Assembly (NCBI RefSeq): GCF_003148625.1
Contig: NZ_QGGO01000024.1
Coordinates: forward strand, 24,128-88,127
DNA from: Arcicella aurantiaca
Lineage (GTDB): Bacteria > Bacteroidota > Bacteroidia > Cytophagales > Spirosomataceae
DNA length: 64,000 nucleotides
Reading direction: 5' to 3'
Numbering within the stretch: position 1 is the first letter of the stretch; the number at the start of each line of letters is the position of its first letter. Both the position numbers and the translations under genes were made by a program. This document shows, one piece after another, positions 43,366-52,575 of this stretch. The notes under the pieces are model-generated. The model worked only from the letters and a program-made list of their open reading frames with translations, was not told the DNA's origin and did not search any database.

Positions 43366-45759
43366 CTAATTATCCACAATTAAACTTTCTCGTAAAACCT
43401 CTTTATCAGCTTTTAATTCTACCCAATATTGTCCTTTGGCTAATTTATTGGTGGGCAAAAACTTAATTTGTGTTCCTAAATTTTGATAATAATCATCAAT
43501 AATGGTCGTGACAATTTGCTCGCTTGCATTTTTCACGGTCAAGACTACCTGAGCAGGTTTATTGAGTCTGAAAATTATCTTTTTGGTTTTATTATTCAAC
43601 GTATCTTTTGCCGAAAATTCAGTGGCTGTTGAGTCAACAGATTTATTCGATTCTAACTTATTTTGCACAAAAGCCGTTTGTAAACAATTGGCAATATCAG
43701 CTGAAAAAACGGTACTATCTTTGGTATCAAAACCCGGTAAAAGCACAATGTCATTACCCGCAGTAAATGAAATATTCTTTGGTTTTGGTACAAGACTGGT
43801 CGCTTTTATTTCTTTTACGGCTTTGTATGATGCTTCAGAAAGTGTGAGGTTTTCCAATTTTAGCGTATCGGTTGCACAGTTAATATTTACGCCTCGACAG
43901 TTGCAATTTGCATCAAATTGGTCATGTTTTGTGAGTGGGTCTTTATCGTCGCAGGCAGTTCCTTTTGCACTGCATAACGAAGCGTCAAAGGTAATTTTGC
44001 TAAATCCAGCACACGAATTTCCCCAAGTATCAATGGCTGAAATGAGGATATAACGTGCTTTGACATCGTTGAGATTTGGTCCTGCAAAACCTGAATAATC
44101 TGATGTTCCCGGAGCTTGTTGCCATAAATAACTTGTACCGAGAGCGTGCCAAGTTGTTCCATCTTCTGAATAATCAACCGTTACGTTTTTAAATCCTTTA
44201 TTGGTTTCGTTGGCAACGTTGTAGTTCCAAACTCGTGTTCCTTGAAATTTATGCACATCGCCAAAATCGTATTTTATCCATTTTGTTAGCGTTGAACGGG
44301 CTGAGTTGGGATTTGGACTTGTATTGCATGAAACCCAAGAGCCTTCTGCATTATTGAGGAGGTTTTTGGTAGCAGCACAACTTTCATACGACTGATAACT
44401 GACGGATAAATCGTCACAATCTGTACCCGAACATGGCGTTCCTACGCATTGGCAATTGTTATTATATTGGTCGTTTTTGGTATATGGATTTCCATCATTA
44501 CAGGGCGTTCCTTGCGAAATACATGAAATTTCACAGTTATAATCGTATAAATAAAAATTAGGAACACGTTTCCATTCTTTACTTTCATAAAATGGTGTTT
44601 TCCAGAAAAGATTAAAATGGTCACGCCAACCGTTTTCTTTATGTCTAAATTCGTAATAATAATATTTCCCTTTTTCTAAATAAAGTGGTGAAATATTCTG
44701 AAAACTGGAAGTATTATGCTCGTTTTCATCTACGCCATAAATTACGATAGCTTGGTGATATTGTTTGTATTGGATAGAGTCATTTTTACTCAAGAAAAAA
44801 TAGGTCTGATTGTCTCCCGTAATATTAAATTCATACATTCCAGAAATTGGGACAGTCAAAAAGCCTTGTACCAAAGTGCCGTAATTATCATTGGTATAAG
44901 GTACTAAAGGTCCATAAGCACCCAATAAATTTTCTTTTCTATCGGGTACAAGTGGAAATTTTGCAGCATTTACTAAGTCTGGTTCAACGTAACTCCCCAC
45001 GATATTATCGTAATAATAGGCTTCTGTAAGCCCTTTTTGCCCAACGCAAGTATTTGTGGTTGGGTATGTTCCTACGCAATTGCAAAATCCATCTTGTTGG
45101 TCGTTGCTCGTGAGGGAATTACCATCATTACAAGGCGTTCCTCTGACGGCACAGTTTTGTCCGCAGACGTATTCTTTCAAATAATTATAATCTATTACGA
45201 GCCACGTAGTATCTGGATTAGCGGTTTTTCGCCAAAAAAGGGTCATGTGGTCGCTCCAAGCTGATTCATAATTATACATTTCAAAGTAATAATTTTGACC
45301 AGCCGTTAGTGTTATTGCCGATGATGTTTGGTTCGCTTCTTTATTGTGTTCGTCGGTTTCAGTGTAGGTTTTTACTTCTGCTTTTTTTCGTTTATTCGCA
45401 GGATTATCGTCGGTGCTTAAATAAAAAGCTACTCTGTCATCGCCTGTAATATTGAATTTATAAGTAGCAGTTTGAGGAACGTAAATATATCCTCTAATCA
45501 TGGAAGCGTAATTATCGGCAAAGTTTTGGGGCATTTTCAGCGAACCTAAAAGCTGTGTGCCGTCGGGATGAGTTGGGAAATTCTCTAAAGCAGTCAAATC
45601 TGAACTATCAGGATACGAAGAGAAATTTAGCCAATAACTCCATTTCACCTGCCCGGGAGTACCCACACAACTACTTTGCGAGTAGAGCGAAGTTTGGGCT
45701 AAAGTTAAAATGATTAATATGTAAAATATCTTTAGTTTCATTTTTTCAATAATTTTCAA
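43366..45759 (-). CDS. Large secreted protein: two PA14 domains, discoidin-like domain, coathanger and T9SS-type tail
   Basis: A 797-aa protein; the signal peptide is MKLKIFYILIILTLAQTSLYSQ, preceded by six optional residues. PA14-like beta domains cover about 35-195 and 250-400 (YIYVPQTATYKFNITGDDRV; FLTVPISGMYEFNITGDNQT). An F5/8-type discoidin region lies at about 455-600 (AEGSWVSCNTSPNPNS, WNYNVANETNKGF). Three short Cys-rich linkers of the type GTPCNDGN...NDQ...CxC separate the domains. A coathanger (IVLLPGFDTKDSTVFSAD) and a C-terminal IgG-like T9SS tail (ADKEVLRESLIVDN) end it. PA14 and discoidin domains usually bind carbohydrate. Confidence 0.82.
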   Translation of the reverse strand: MKIIEKMKLKIFYILIILTLAQTSLYSQSSCVGTPGQVKWSYWLNFSSYPDSSDLTALENFPTHPDGTQLLGSLKMPQNFADNYASMIRGYIYVPQTATYKFNITGDDRVAFYLSTDDNPANKRKKAEVKTYTETDEHNKEANQTSSAITLTAGQNYYFEMYNYESAWSDHMTLFWRKTANPDTTWLVIDYNYLKEYVCGQNCAVRGTPCNDGNSLTSNDQQDGFCNCVGTYPTTNTCVGQKGLTEAYYYDNIVGSYVEPDLVNAAKFPLVPDRKENLLGAYGPLVPYTNDNYGTLVQGFLTVPISGMYEFNITGDNQTYFFLSKNDSIQYKQYHQAIVIYGVDENEHNTSSFQNISPLYLEKGKYYYYEFRHKENGWRDHFNLFWKTPFYESKEWKRVPNFYLYDYNCEISCISQGTPCNDGNPYTKNDQYNNNCQCVGTPCSGTDCDDLSVSYQSYESCAATKNLLNNAEGSWVSCNTSPNPNSARSTLTKWIKYDFGDVHKFQGTRVWNYNVANETNKGFKNVTVDYSEDGTTWHALGTSYLWQQAPGTSDYSGFAGPNLNDVKARYILISAIDTWGNSCAGFSKITFDASLCSAKGTACDDKDPLTKHDQFDANCNCRGVNINCATDTLKLENLTLSEASYKAVKEIKATSLVPKPKNISFTAGNDIVLLPGFDTKDSTVFSADIANCLQTAFVQNKLESNKSVDSTATEFSAKDTLNNKTKKIIFRLNKPAQVVLTVKNASEQIVTTIIDDYYQNLGTQIKFLPTNKLAKGQYWVELKADKEVLRESLIVDN

Positions 45760-45794
45760 TCACTAATTCACAACTCACTCAATCACAAATAAAC

Positions 45795-47324
45795 TCAATA
45801 CGTTAAGCAATCTTGGGGGAGGTTTTCGGTTGAAATACTTGTTCCATTAAAATTCATAAAGCCAACAGGATAATTATTAGCTGAGTAGCTATAAAAATTA
45901 CCAAGATTGGGCAACACATAACACAAATCATACGGACTGATGCCATACCAAAGGGCTAATTCTGCATAAAATTCATCGGTTGAAATAGAAGGAATGAAAT
46001 TTCCTCTAAAAGAAACATTTTGCTGATTTGAAGCACTCAGAACGTCCATTTTAGGATATGTTCCATAGATTTTTCCACCGTTTACTGCTCCTCCCATTAC
46101 CATTGTATTGCCACCCCAAGCGTGGTCTGCTCCGCCACCGTTTGAAGTAATGGTACGGGCAAAATCAGAAATGGTGAAAGTGGTAACTTTATCAGATATT
46201 CCTAATTCTACGGTTGCATCATAAAAGCTTTTTAGGGCTTGACTCACAATGGAAAGTCGGCTATTTAAGCCAGCAATCAAGTCGCTGTGCATATCCCAAC
46301 CACCAAAATCAATAAAGAAAATTTGCCTTTTTGCTCCCAAAAAATTACGAACACTCATGATTTTTGTAATGGCGGCAAGGTCATTTGAGAGCTGATTATT
46401 GGCAAAAGTGGTGGTAAGGGTAGGTACTTTTTGTAAAGCATCTTTGAAAACCCCAAACGATGCCATAGAGTTTTTGGTGGTAGTAGAATAGGTTTTTTGG
46501 AGTAAATTAGAATATGTTTTTGATACCAAACTGTCAATCGTATTATTTCTGGTTTGGGTCAATAAACCCGAATTTCCCCACCAAGTTGGCACACTTTCAA
46601 AACCCACATTACTGGCATTTACATCATTTCTGATAGCATATTCTGAAATTCCTTGCCCTCTTTGGAAGATATTTTTTCCTGCTAAAGAAATATTCATCGA
46701 TACTTCCTGATGTGCATTGGCTGCATTCAATAAATCTGCGAGTCGTCCGCCAAAACCTAAAGCGTCACGTGTTTGTGGTACAGACGTTTGCCATTGCATA
46801 GATTGGTCTGAATGCGAATAAAGCCCAACAGGTAGTTTTTTCAGCCCACTTTGATATTGCGTATAATTGGCGATAGGCTCAACCAAAGTACCGATATTTC
46901 CCATGAAAGCAAGTTTGCCACTATTGAATAATGTTCTTGCACCCGTCATGGTTGGATGTACCCCAAATGAACCATAAGAACATGAAATTCCTCTAAAACT
47001 GCTACATTGTGGATTATTGAGAGACAATAACCCGCCAGCCGAACCTACATTGGGTAATGCGAGGTCAGTACGTACTGCTTTATATTCGTTATAACCGTTA
47101 TCTCCTCCCGAAGTTGTACCTGTTGGGACTAACATATTGTAAGAATCGAGTCCGCCAGAAAGCAGAATACAGACAATAGCCTTGTAGTCGGAGGGAGGCG
47201 AGGATTTTACCAAATCAGACCCTAAAGCTCCATTCAGACTTGTCAAATTAGCCAAAGTGCTTAATAGGGTGGTTGTTCCCATAGCTGCACAACTGGTCTG
47301 TTTTATAAAATCTCTTCTGTTCAT
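45795..47324 (-). CDS. DUF1501 protein (alkaline phosphatase/sulfatase-like fold), Tat signal
   Basis: A 509-aa protein starting MNRRDFIKQTSCAAMGTTTL, a Tat-type signal. It contains the DUF1501 blocks ILLSGGLDSYNMLVP, FIDFGGWDMHSD and ADHAWGGNTMVMGG, the last with the conserved DHxWG. DUF1501 belongs to the alkaline-phosphatase superfamily by fold. It is nearly always encoded next to a DUF1800 gene, as here. The pair is exported, but its reaction is not established. Confidence 0.9.
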   Translation of the reverse strand: MNRRDFIKQTSCAAMGTTTLLSTLANLTSLNGALGSDLVKSSPPSDYKAIVCILLSGGLDSYNMLVPTGTTSGGDNGYNEYKAVRTDLALPNVGSAGGLLSLNNPQCSSFRGISCSYGSFGVHPTMTGARTLFNSGKLAFMGNIGTLVEPIANYTQYQSGLKKLPVGLYSHSDQSMQWQTSVPQTRDALGFGGRLADLLNAANAHQEVSMNISLAGKNIFQRGQGISEYAIRNDVNASNVGFESVPTWWGNSGLLTQTRNNTIDSLVSKTYSNLLQKTYSTTTKNSMASFGVFKDALQKVPTLTTTFANNQLSNDLAAITKIMSVRNFLGAKRQIFFIDFGGWDMHSDLIAGLNSRLSIVSQALKSFYDATVELGISDKVTTFTISDFARTITSNGGGADHAWGGNTMVMGGAVNGGKIYGTYPKMDVLSASNQQNVSFRGNFIPSISTDEFYAELALWYGISPYDLCYVLPNLGNFYSYSANNYPVGFMNFNGTSISTENLPQDCLTY

Positions 47325-47343
47325 ATATTCAATTGAGAATTGC

Positions 47344-47393
47344 GAATTAGTGAGTTGTGATTTAGTGAATTACGATTCACAACTCACTAATTC
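47344..47393. repeat. Hairpin between DUF1800 and DUF1501 genes
   Basis: Perfect 17-bp arms (GAATTAGTGAGTTGTGA) flank a 16-nt loop. It is within the operon, so it may tune mRNA stability rather than terminate. Similar GTGAATTGTGAGTTAGTGAA words occur near 26980 and 45765. Confidence 0.75.
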
Positions 47394-47404
47394 ACCATTT
47401 AAAA

Positions 47405-49276
47405 TTATCTGTTTATCAAATAATCTGGAGATACCATTATGAGTAAAATTGCCATTCTAATTCTTCTGTAAACGTCCTCACTGTATGGTCGTCCGTAATA
47501 ATCATAGGTATAAGGCATACTGACGATGGCTTTTCTGATTATTTCAATGTTCTCTTTAGTGACTGCTCCATGTGCCAAAATCAAATTGTATTTATCTAAT
47601 AATTGCGGAATTTTTGCATTGATGGCTAAAGTAGAATCTGCCAATAAATCAAACTTTGCGTCTTGGTCGGGTTTATAAGTTTCATTATTGAAAAGTCCCC
47701 AAAATTCTACGGGGTCATCATTGACGAGCCAGCTATTTAAAGCATTTACATAAGCAGTAAGTGTTTGTGAATTGAGTAATTGAAATTCTGGAGCGAATTT
47801 TTTTGCTGTTTTCAACTCTCCATCTGGCGAATAATCAGGTTGGAAAAAATTGAAAACCGTTGGTGAATACAAAGGAATTTGCTCAATTCTATTATACAGG
47901 GTGTACATGACATTTCGATATACACCGCTCTGAGTTGTCAATTTTAATCCCCTCATTAAGTTCATATATCTAACGAAAGGCTCACGGAGCATTCCTGCAT
48001 AATTATTGTTATTGTCAGGGTTACAGTCGCAAGCTTCTTGGTCTAACAAAATGGCTCTGACTACCGCTTTTAAATCACCCCGAACACCACTTCCGTTATC
48101 GTTGAAAACTGTGGCAACTCGTTGAATATAAGCAGGAGAAGGATTAGAAGCGACCAAACGCTGAATTAATCGACGTGCTATAAAAGGACCAACATTGGGA
48201 TGGTTGAAAATAATATTTAAAGCATCTTGAATATCTTGTTCACCTTGTACTACTGGACGATTGGGAATGGTACTTCCTAAAAAAGTTTTTGAACCCGGTT
48301 CGTGACCATTATAAATTTTGGGTTGCCACCAACCCTGATAATATTCCAGAGAATCAAGCGGAAAGAACTTCATTCGTTTGGTATAACTCCACTTATCTTT
48401 TTGATAATGACCTAAATATGGTCTGTCTCCCCAACCCAAACCCGTAAAAACTTTCGCTAAAGCGGCAATATCAGTATTGGTATAAGTTGGAATAGACTTA
48501 TTGTTGGCATCTTTTATTTCAGTCCCGTCCAAATTGAGCTTGTACAAACCAATAGAAAATAATTGCATGATTTCACGAGCATAATTTTCGTCGGGATAGA
48601 TTTGTTTGGTGGTATTGGTAGCATGATTATTCAAGAAAGTCAAATACGAACCCATAGCAGGATGATAGGTGATTTTATCTAATATTGTACGATAATTTCC
48701 GAAAGCATTATTCAGTAAAACATCATAATAATTAGCCAAAGCATAGGGTTGACCATCAAGACCAGAAATACGAGAAATAACAAAAATCTCACTCAATGCT
48801 AATGCCACTCGCCAACGTAGTACGTCTGGGGCAGTCATACTTCCTTGAAACCACGACGCATCGAAATGCCAATTTTGTACACCCGTATTATCAAGCGTAT
48901 ATCCTCCAGCAGGATTATCCCGAAGCATAGAATCGACCATTATTTGGTGGAGGCTTTTCAAATATGTTTCCGTACTAAAAGAGTTTGACAAATTGAGTTG
49001 ATTGTCAATCCATTGTTCTTTTCCCAAAGTAGCAACACTCTGAATATCAGTCATTTTTGCTCCAAGCGTAGCGTGCGACAGAAACCGTGAAGCCGAATTA
49101 TAATTGGGTAAATATCCCGAACTCAACAATGTTTTTGTTCCATCTGTACTGTTTGAAGATGACGAAACAGTCACATTTTTAACATTACCAAGTCCAAAAG
49201 TTACTGTTTGTTGTCCTTGAATGTTAAAATTGATAGCAGATAGAATGATAAAAAAAACGGTAAGTTTTAGTTTCAT
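47405..49276 (-). CDS. DUF1800 secreted protein
   Basis: A 623-aa protein with a signal peptide ending near NFNIQGQQ. It has the DUF1800 core: ASRFLSHATLGAKMTDIQ, PDENYAREIMQLFSIGLYKL and HEPGSKTFLGSTIP, followed by FIARRLIQRLVASNPSPAYI. It is first in a minus-strand operon with DUF1501 and two surface proteins. The family occurs with DUF1501 across Bacteroidota and Planctomycetota. A role in handling an extracellular polymer is suspected only from the neighbours. Confidence 0.9.
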   Translation of the reverse strand: MKLKLTVFFIILSAINFNIQGQQTVTFGLGNVKNVTVSSSSNSTDGTKTLLSSGYLPNYNSASRFLSHATLGAKMTDIQSVATLGKEQWIDNQLNLSNSFSTETYLKSLHQIMVDSMLRDNPAGGYTLDNTGVQNWHFDASWFQGSMTAPDVLRWRVALALSEIFVISRISGLDGQPYALANYYDVLLNNAFGNYRTILDKITYHPAMGSYLTFLNNHATNTTKQIYPDENYAREIMQLFSIGLYKLNLDGTEIKDANNKSIPTYTNTDIAALAKVFTGLGWGDRPYLGHYQKDKWSYTKRMKFFPLDSLEYYQGWWQPKIYNGHEPGSKTFLGSTIPNRPVVQGEQDIQDALNIIFNHPNVGPFIARRLIQRLVASNPSPAYIQRVATVFNDNGSGVRGDLKAVVRAILLDQEACDCNPDNNNNYAGMLREPFVRYMNLMRGLKLTTQSGVYRNVMYTLYNRIEQIPLYSPTVFNFFQPDYSPDGELKTAKKFAPEFQLLNSQTLTAYVNALNSWLVNDDPVEFWGLFNNETYKPDQDAKFDLLADSTLAINAKIPQLLDKYNLILAHGAVTKENIEIIRKAIVSMPYTYDYYGRPYSEDVYRRIRMAILLIMVSPDYLINR

Positions 49277-49677
49277 AAATATTTGAACACGTTTTATTAA
49301 CCGATGCGTTAGTATCGATTTCAGAAAATCATCTTTTTAAATATACTTTGGGCGAAATCAGAAAAATTGAGTAGAATATAATAATCAAGAAGCTGTGATG
49401 AAGAAAAAATCTCTTGGGCAAATTTACCAAAAGACCAACATAAAAACATACCGTTCACTCAACGGTTTTAAAAATAAATGAATTTTTGAGGGATAAATTT
49501 GTGATGAAGCTATTTATATCTTTAAAACAAGATAAAACCACTCCCACAGCAAAGCCCATTCCCCAAAAATTCCGTAATTTAGTAGTCCTTATAAAGTAAA
49601 TTTATCGAATCAAGCATATAGAGTTACAACAAACATCGAAATACGAGCCATAAAACGGTCACATCGAATATTGAAAT
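49277..49677. other. Divergent intergenic region before glnS and DUF1800
   Basis: This 401-bp AT-rich region must carry both promoters. It contains TAAATTTG (+ strand, 49494-49501), a small hairpin ACCGTT/AACGGT followed by TTTT near 49450-49468, and no credible gene. No exact minus-strand promoter box was found for DUF1800. Confidence 0.5.
49494..49501 (+). promoter_or_regulatory. Possible -7 box for glnS
   Basis: TAAATTTG matches TAnnTTTG, 177 bp before the glnS ATG. AT-rich DNA makes chance hits likely. Confidence 0.35.
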
Positions 49678-51339
49678 ATGGAAGAAGAAAAAAAATCACT
49701 GAATTTCCTTGAACAAATTGTAGAAGAAGATTTAGCCTCTGGCAAACATGGCGGACGTGTCCTTACTCGTTTCCCACCTGAGCCAAATGGTTATTTACAC
49801 ATCGGTCATGCCAAATCTATCTGTTTAAACTTTGGATTAGCTGCAAAATATGGCGGACAAACTAATCTCCGTTTTGATGATACCAATCCAGAAAAGGAGG
49901 AAACAGAATATGTGGAGTCTATCAAAGCGGACGTAAAATGGTTGGGGTTCAATTGGACAAATGACCAAGAATTATACGCTTCTGATTACTTTGAAACGCT
50001 TTATCAATTTGCCGTAGAACTTATCAAAAAAGGATTGGCTTACGTTGATGACCAACCTGCTGATATGATTGCTGCACAAAAAGGAAATCCAAACTTTGCG
50101 GGGGAAGACAGTCCATATCGTTATCGTCCGATTGCCGAAAATGTTGACTTATTTGCTCGTATGCGTGCGGGAGAATTTCCAGACGGAGCGAAAGTTTTGC
50201 GTGCAAAAATCGACATGGCTCACCCCAATATGCACATGCGTGACCCATTGATGTACCGTATCAAACACGCTCATCATCACCGCACTGGCGATGCTTGGTG
50301 TATTTATCCAATGTATGATTTTGCTCATGGACAGTCAGATTCTTATGAAGAAATTACACACTCAATCTGTACTTTAGAGTTTGACGTTCACCGTCCTTTA
50401 TACGATTGGTTTATTGAAAAACTCAATATTTTTCCTTCTCAACAATATGAATTTGCTCGTTTGAACTTGACAAATACGGTCATGAGTAAGCGTAGATTAT
50501 TACAATTAGTGCAAGAGGGTTTAGTGTCAGGCTGGGACGACCCACGTATGCCAACGATTTCGGGTTTACGTCGTCGTGGTTTTACGCCTGCCTCAGTTCG
50601 TAATTTCTGTGAAAAAATTGGTATTGGTAAACGTGAAAACTTGATTGATGTTAGTGTTTTAGATTTCTGTGTTAGAGAAGATTTGAATAAAACTGCTACT
50701 CGTGTTATGGCGGTTCTTGACCCTTTGAAAGTGGTTATTACGAATTATCCAGAAGGAAAAACGGAAGAACTATCAATCGAAAATAATCCAGAAGATACCG
50801 AATCAGGAAGCCGTTTAGTACCATTTAGCCGTGAAATTTATATTGAACGTGATGACTTTATGGAAGAACCGATGAAGAAGTTTTTCCGTTTAGGACCTGG
50901 ATTAATGGTTCGTTTGAAAGGGGCGTATATCATCAAATGTGATGATTTTGTGAAAGACGAATTCGGTAATATTACAGAATTACATTGTAGTTATATCGAA
51001 AATAGTCGTTCGGGAGAAGATACTTCAGGTGTGAGTGTGAAAGGGGTAATTCATTGGGTTTCAGTAGCTCATGCTCACAAAGCAGAGGTACGTTTGTATG
51101 ATAGATTATTGATTTTAGAAGACGCTTCGCAAGTAGGAGATGATTTCAAAAAATTCCTTAATCCAGATTCGTTGACGGTACTTTCAGAGGTATTTATAGA
51201 GCCAAGTTTGAAAGAGGCTAAAATCGGCACAAATTACCAATTTATGCGTAAAGGATATTTCTGTTTAGATACGGATTCAACGCCTGAAAATTTAGTATTT
51301 AACCGTACCGTAGGTTTGAAAGATAGCTTTAAGAAGTAG
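49678..51339 (+). CDS. glnS: Glutaminyl-tRNA synthetase
   Basis: A 553-aa class I synthetase, the usual length. The HIGH motif is [20 protein letters not shown] near residue 40 and the KMSKS equivalent is [13 protein letters not shown]. The GlnRS-specific [14 protein letters not shown] and [15 protein letters not shown] regions are present, with the beta-barrel anticodon-binding domains at the C-terminus. It charges tRNA-Gln directly. It is a single gene followed by a set of ACAGACT palindromes. Confidence 0.97.
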   Translation: MEEEKKSLNFLEQIVEEDLASGKHGGRVLTRFPPEPNGYLHIGHAKSICLNFGLAAKYGGQTNLRFDDTNPEKEETEYVESIKADVKWLGFNWTNDQELYASDYFETLYQFAVELIKKGLAYVDDQPADMIAAQKGNPNFAGEDSPYRYRPIAENVDLFARMRAGEFPDGAKVLRAKIDMAHPNMHMRDPLMYRIKHAHHHRTGDAWCIYPMYDFAHGQSDSYEEITHSICTLEFDVHRPLYDWFIEKLNIFPSQQYEFARLNLTNTVMSKRRLLQLVQEGLVSGWDDPRMPTISGLRRRGFTPASVRNFCEKIGIGKRENLIDVSVLDFCVREDLNKTATRVMAVLDPLKVVITNYPEGKTEELSIENNPEDTESGSRLVPFSREIYIERDDFMEEPMKKFFRLGPGLMVRLKGAYIIKCDDFVKDEFGNITELHCSYIENSRSGEDTSGVSVKGVIHWVSVAHAHKAEVRLYDRLLILEDASQVGDDFKKFLNPDSLTVLSEVFIEPSLKEAKIGTNYQFMRKGYFCLDTDSTPENLVFNRTVGLKDSFKK

Positions 51340-51342
51340 TTC

Positions 51343-51427
51343 AGTAACACAGACTTTAGTCTGTATGTCATTAATTTACAGACTAAAGTCTGTGTTACTA
51401 AATTTACAGACTGAAGTCTGTGTTACT
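51343..51427. repeat. Triple ACAGACT/AGTCTGT palindromic repeat
   Basis: Three 22-bp segments (51343-51364, 51378-51399, 51406-51427) are inverted or direct copies of AGTAACACAGACTTTAGTCT-type sequence. Each is itself nearly palindromic. The set lies between the convergent glnS and a minus-strand gene, whose stop codon overlaps its end. It probably terminates transcription from both sides. Confidence 0.85.
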
Positions 51428-51965
51428 AATAAACCGCCTGATAATCAACGGTAAAGACAATAATTGAAACCTTATCTTTACCCACAGTTACAGGCAAAAT
51501 ATTCCCTTTATCATCAAACGAATTGGCAAATAATCCTTTCTCTCCCTCACGTACCAAAAGTGAATAACTTCCTTCGGGTAAATCCACACAAAACCTTCCT
51601 TGAACATCAGATTTTACTGTTTTTATCAATGTTGAAGCAATGGCAGTATAAAAACCATCTTGTAGCGTTGCCTGAGCAATATTGGTAAGTTCATAAACTA
51701 ATAATTCACGCTCAATGGGTTTAGGAGGAGGAATCGGACGGTCTGGCGAAGGCATCATATTGCCTGATTTCCAGACAATTGTACCACAAATTCCTTGTGT
51801 TGTTGAAGAGCTTGCTGTATTTTCTTCTACGGCAGGTTGTGGTTTAGCTTTGGCAACTATCTTTACTTTTTTCACTTTTTTATGCACCTTCTTTTTAGCT
51901 TTTTGTGCAAAAGAAAGCGTTGTCATGAAACAACAAATACATAAAATTAGTGATGATATTTTCAT
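51426..51965 (-). CDS. Secreted protein with basic linker and carboxypeptidase-regulatory-like domain
   Basis: A 179-aa protein with a signal peptide (MKISSLILCICCFMTTLSFA) and then a lysine-rich stretch (KAKKKVHKKVKKVKIV). Residues about 55-175 look like a CarboxypepD_reg-type beta-sandwich (GICGTIVWKSG, VKSDVQGRFCVDLPEGSYSL). It overlaps the upstream gene by 4 bp. Role unknown; it is probably periplasmic or surface-exposed. Confidence 0.7.
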   Translation of the reverse strand: MKISSLILCICCFMTTLSFAQKAKKKVHKKVKKVKIVAKAKPQPAVEENTASSSTTQGICGTIVWKSGNMMPSPDRPIPPPKPIERELLVYELTNIAQATLQDGFYTAIASTLIKTVKSDVQGRFCVDLPEGSYSLLVREGEKGLFANSFDDKGNILPVTVGKDKVSIIVFTVDYQAVY

Positions 51966-52564
51966 TTATATGAATTGATAATTGTTTGAAGAACACCTAT
52001 TAGTTGTGGGAGATTTGAAGTTGAATAACGGTCGGTATCAATAAAGATTTCGTTATTTTCTAATTTCAAAAAAACCCATGTGAAACCACTTGTACACGCT
52101 CCATATAAAGTTTCAACAGACGAACCATGATGTTGATTAAAGAATCTTGCTCCTAATAATTGAGCGGCTGCTTGAGCTTGTGATTTTAGATTTTCTATAT
52201 CACCCTGTTTTGCTTCTGTAATATTAATAATTGGCGAACCTAAATCAAGCGTTCTGGGAGATTTTGATAAAATAAAATCACATTCTCCGTTCAAGCCCTT
52301 GCTTTTATCACCCATTAAATTTTCACCAGAAAATAATTTGAGTTCTTCTCTATTTTTGATTCTTATTTCCTGTAAAATTGGATATACTAACGCTTCTGAC
52401 ACCGCTTTTTCGGTTGAAAGAGCTGCATCTGAAGCTGTATCTAAATATGCCAATAATAAATCACTTGGTTGTTCTGGAGTTACATTAACAAATAGCTTCT
52501 TTCGAGATTGTTGAATCCCAAATTTTGTATAAAGGTCTGAAAACGTAAAGTCACGATATGCCAT
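51962..52564 (-). CDS. PD-(D/E)XK-like protein of unknown function
   Basis: A 200-aa protein that I do not recognise by name. It contains ECDFILSKSP, then about 14 residues later INITEAKQGD, giving the spacing D...E-x-K of PD-(D/E)XK nuclease folds. No restriction-modification partner is nearby. It lies 11 bp after ftsY and overlaps the next gene by 4 bp, so it looks co-transcribed with ftsY. It may be an inactive or repair-related member. Confidence 0.6.
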   Translation of the reverse strand: MAYRDFTFSDLYTKFGIQQSRKKLFVNVTPEQPSDLLLAYLDTASDAALSTEKAVSEALVYPILQEIRIKNREELKLFSGENLMGDKSKGLNGECDFILSKSPRTLDLGSPIINITEAKQGDIENLKSQAQAAAQLLGARFFNQHHGSSVETLYGACTSGFTWVFLKLENNEIFIDTDRYSTSNLPQLIGVLQTIINSYK

Positions 52565-52575
52565 GATAAATTGAA

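Noticed and set aside
43562..44053. 163-aa + strand frame inside the PA14/discoidin gene
   Set aside because: The opposite frame carries clear domains and a signal peptide; this one does not.
51962..52564. Restriction-modification system
   Set aside because: Only a PD-(D/E)XK-like spacing is visible; no methyltransferase or specificity gene is nearby.
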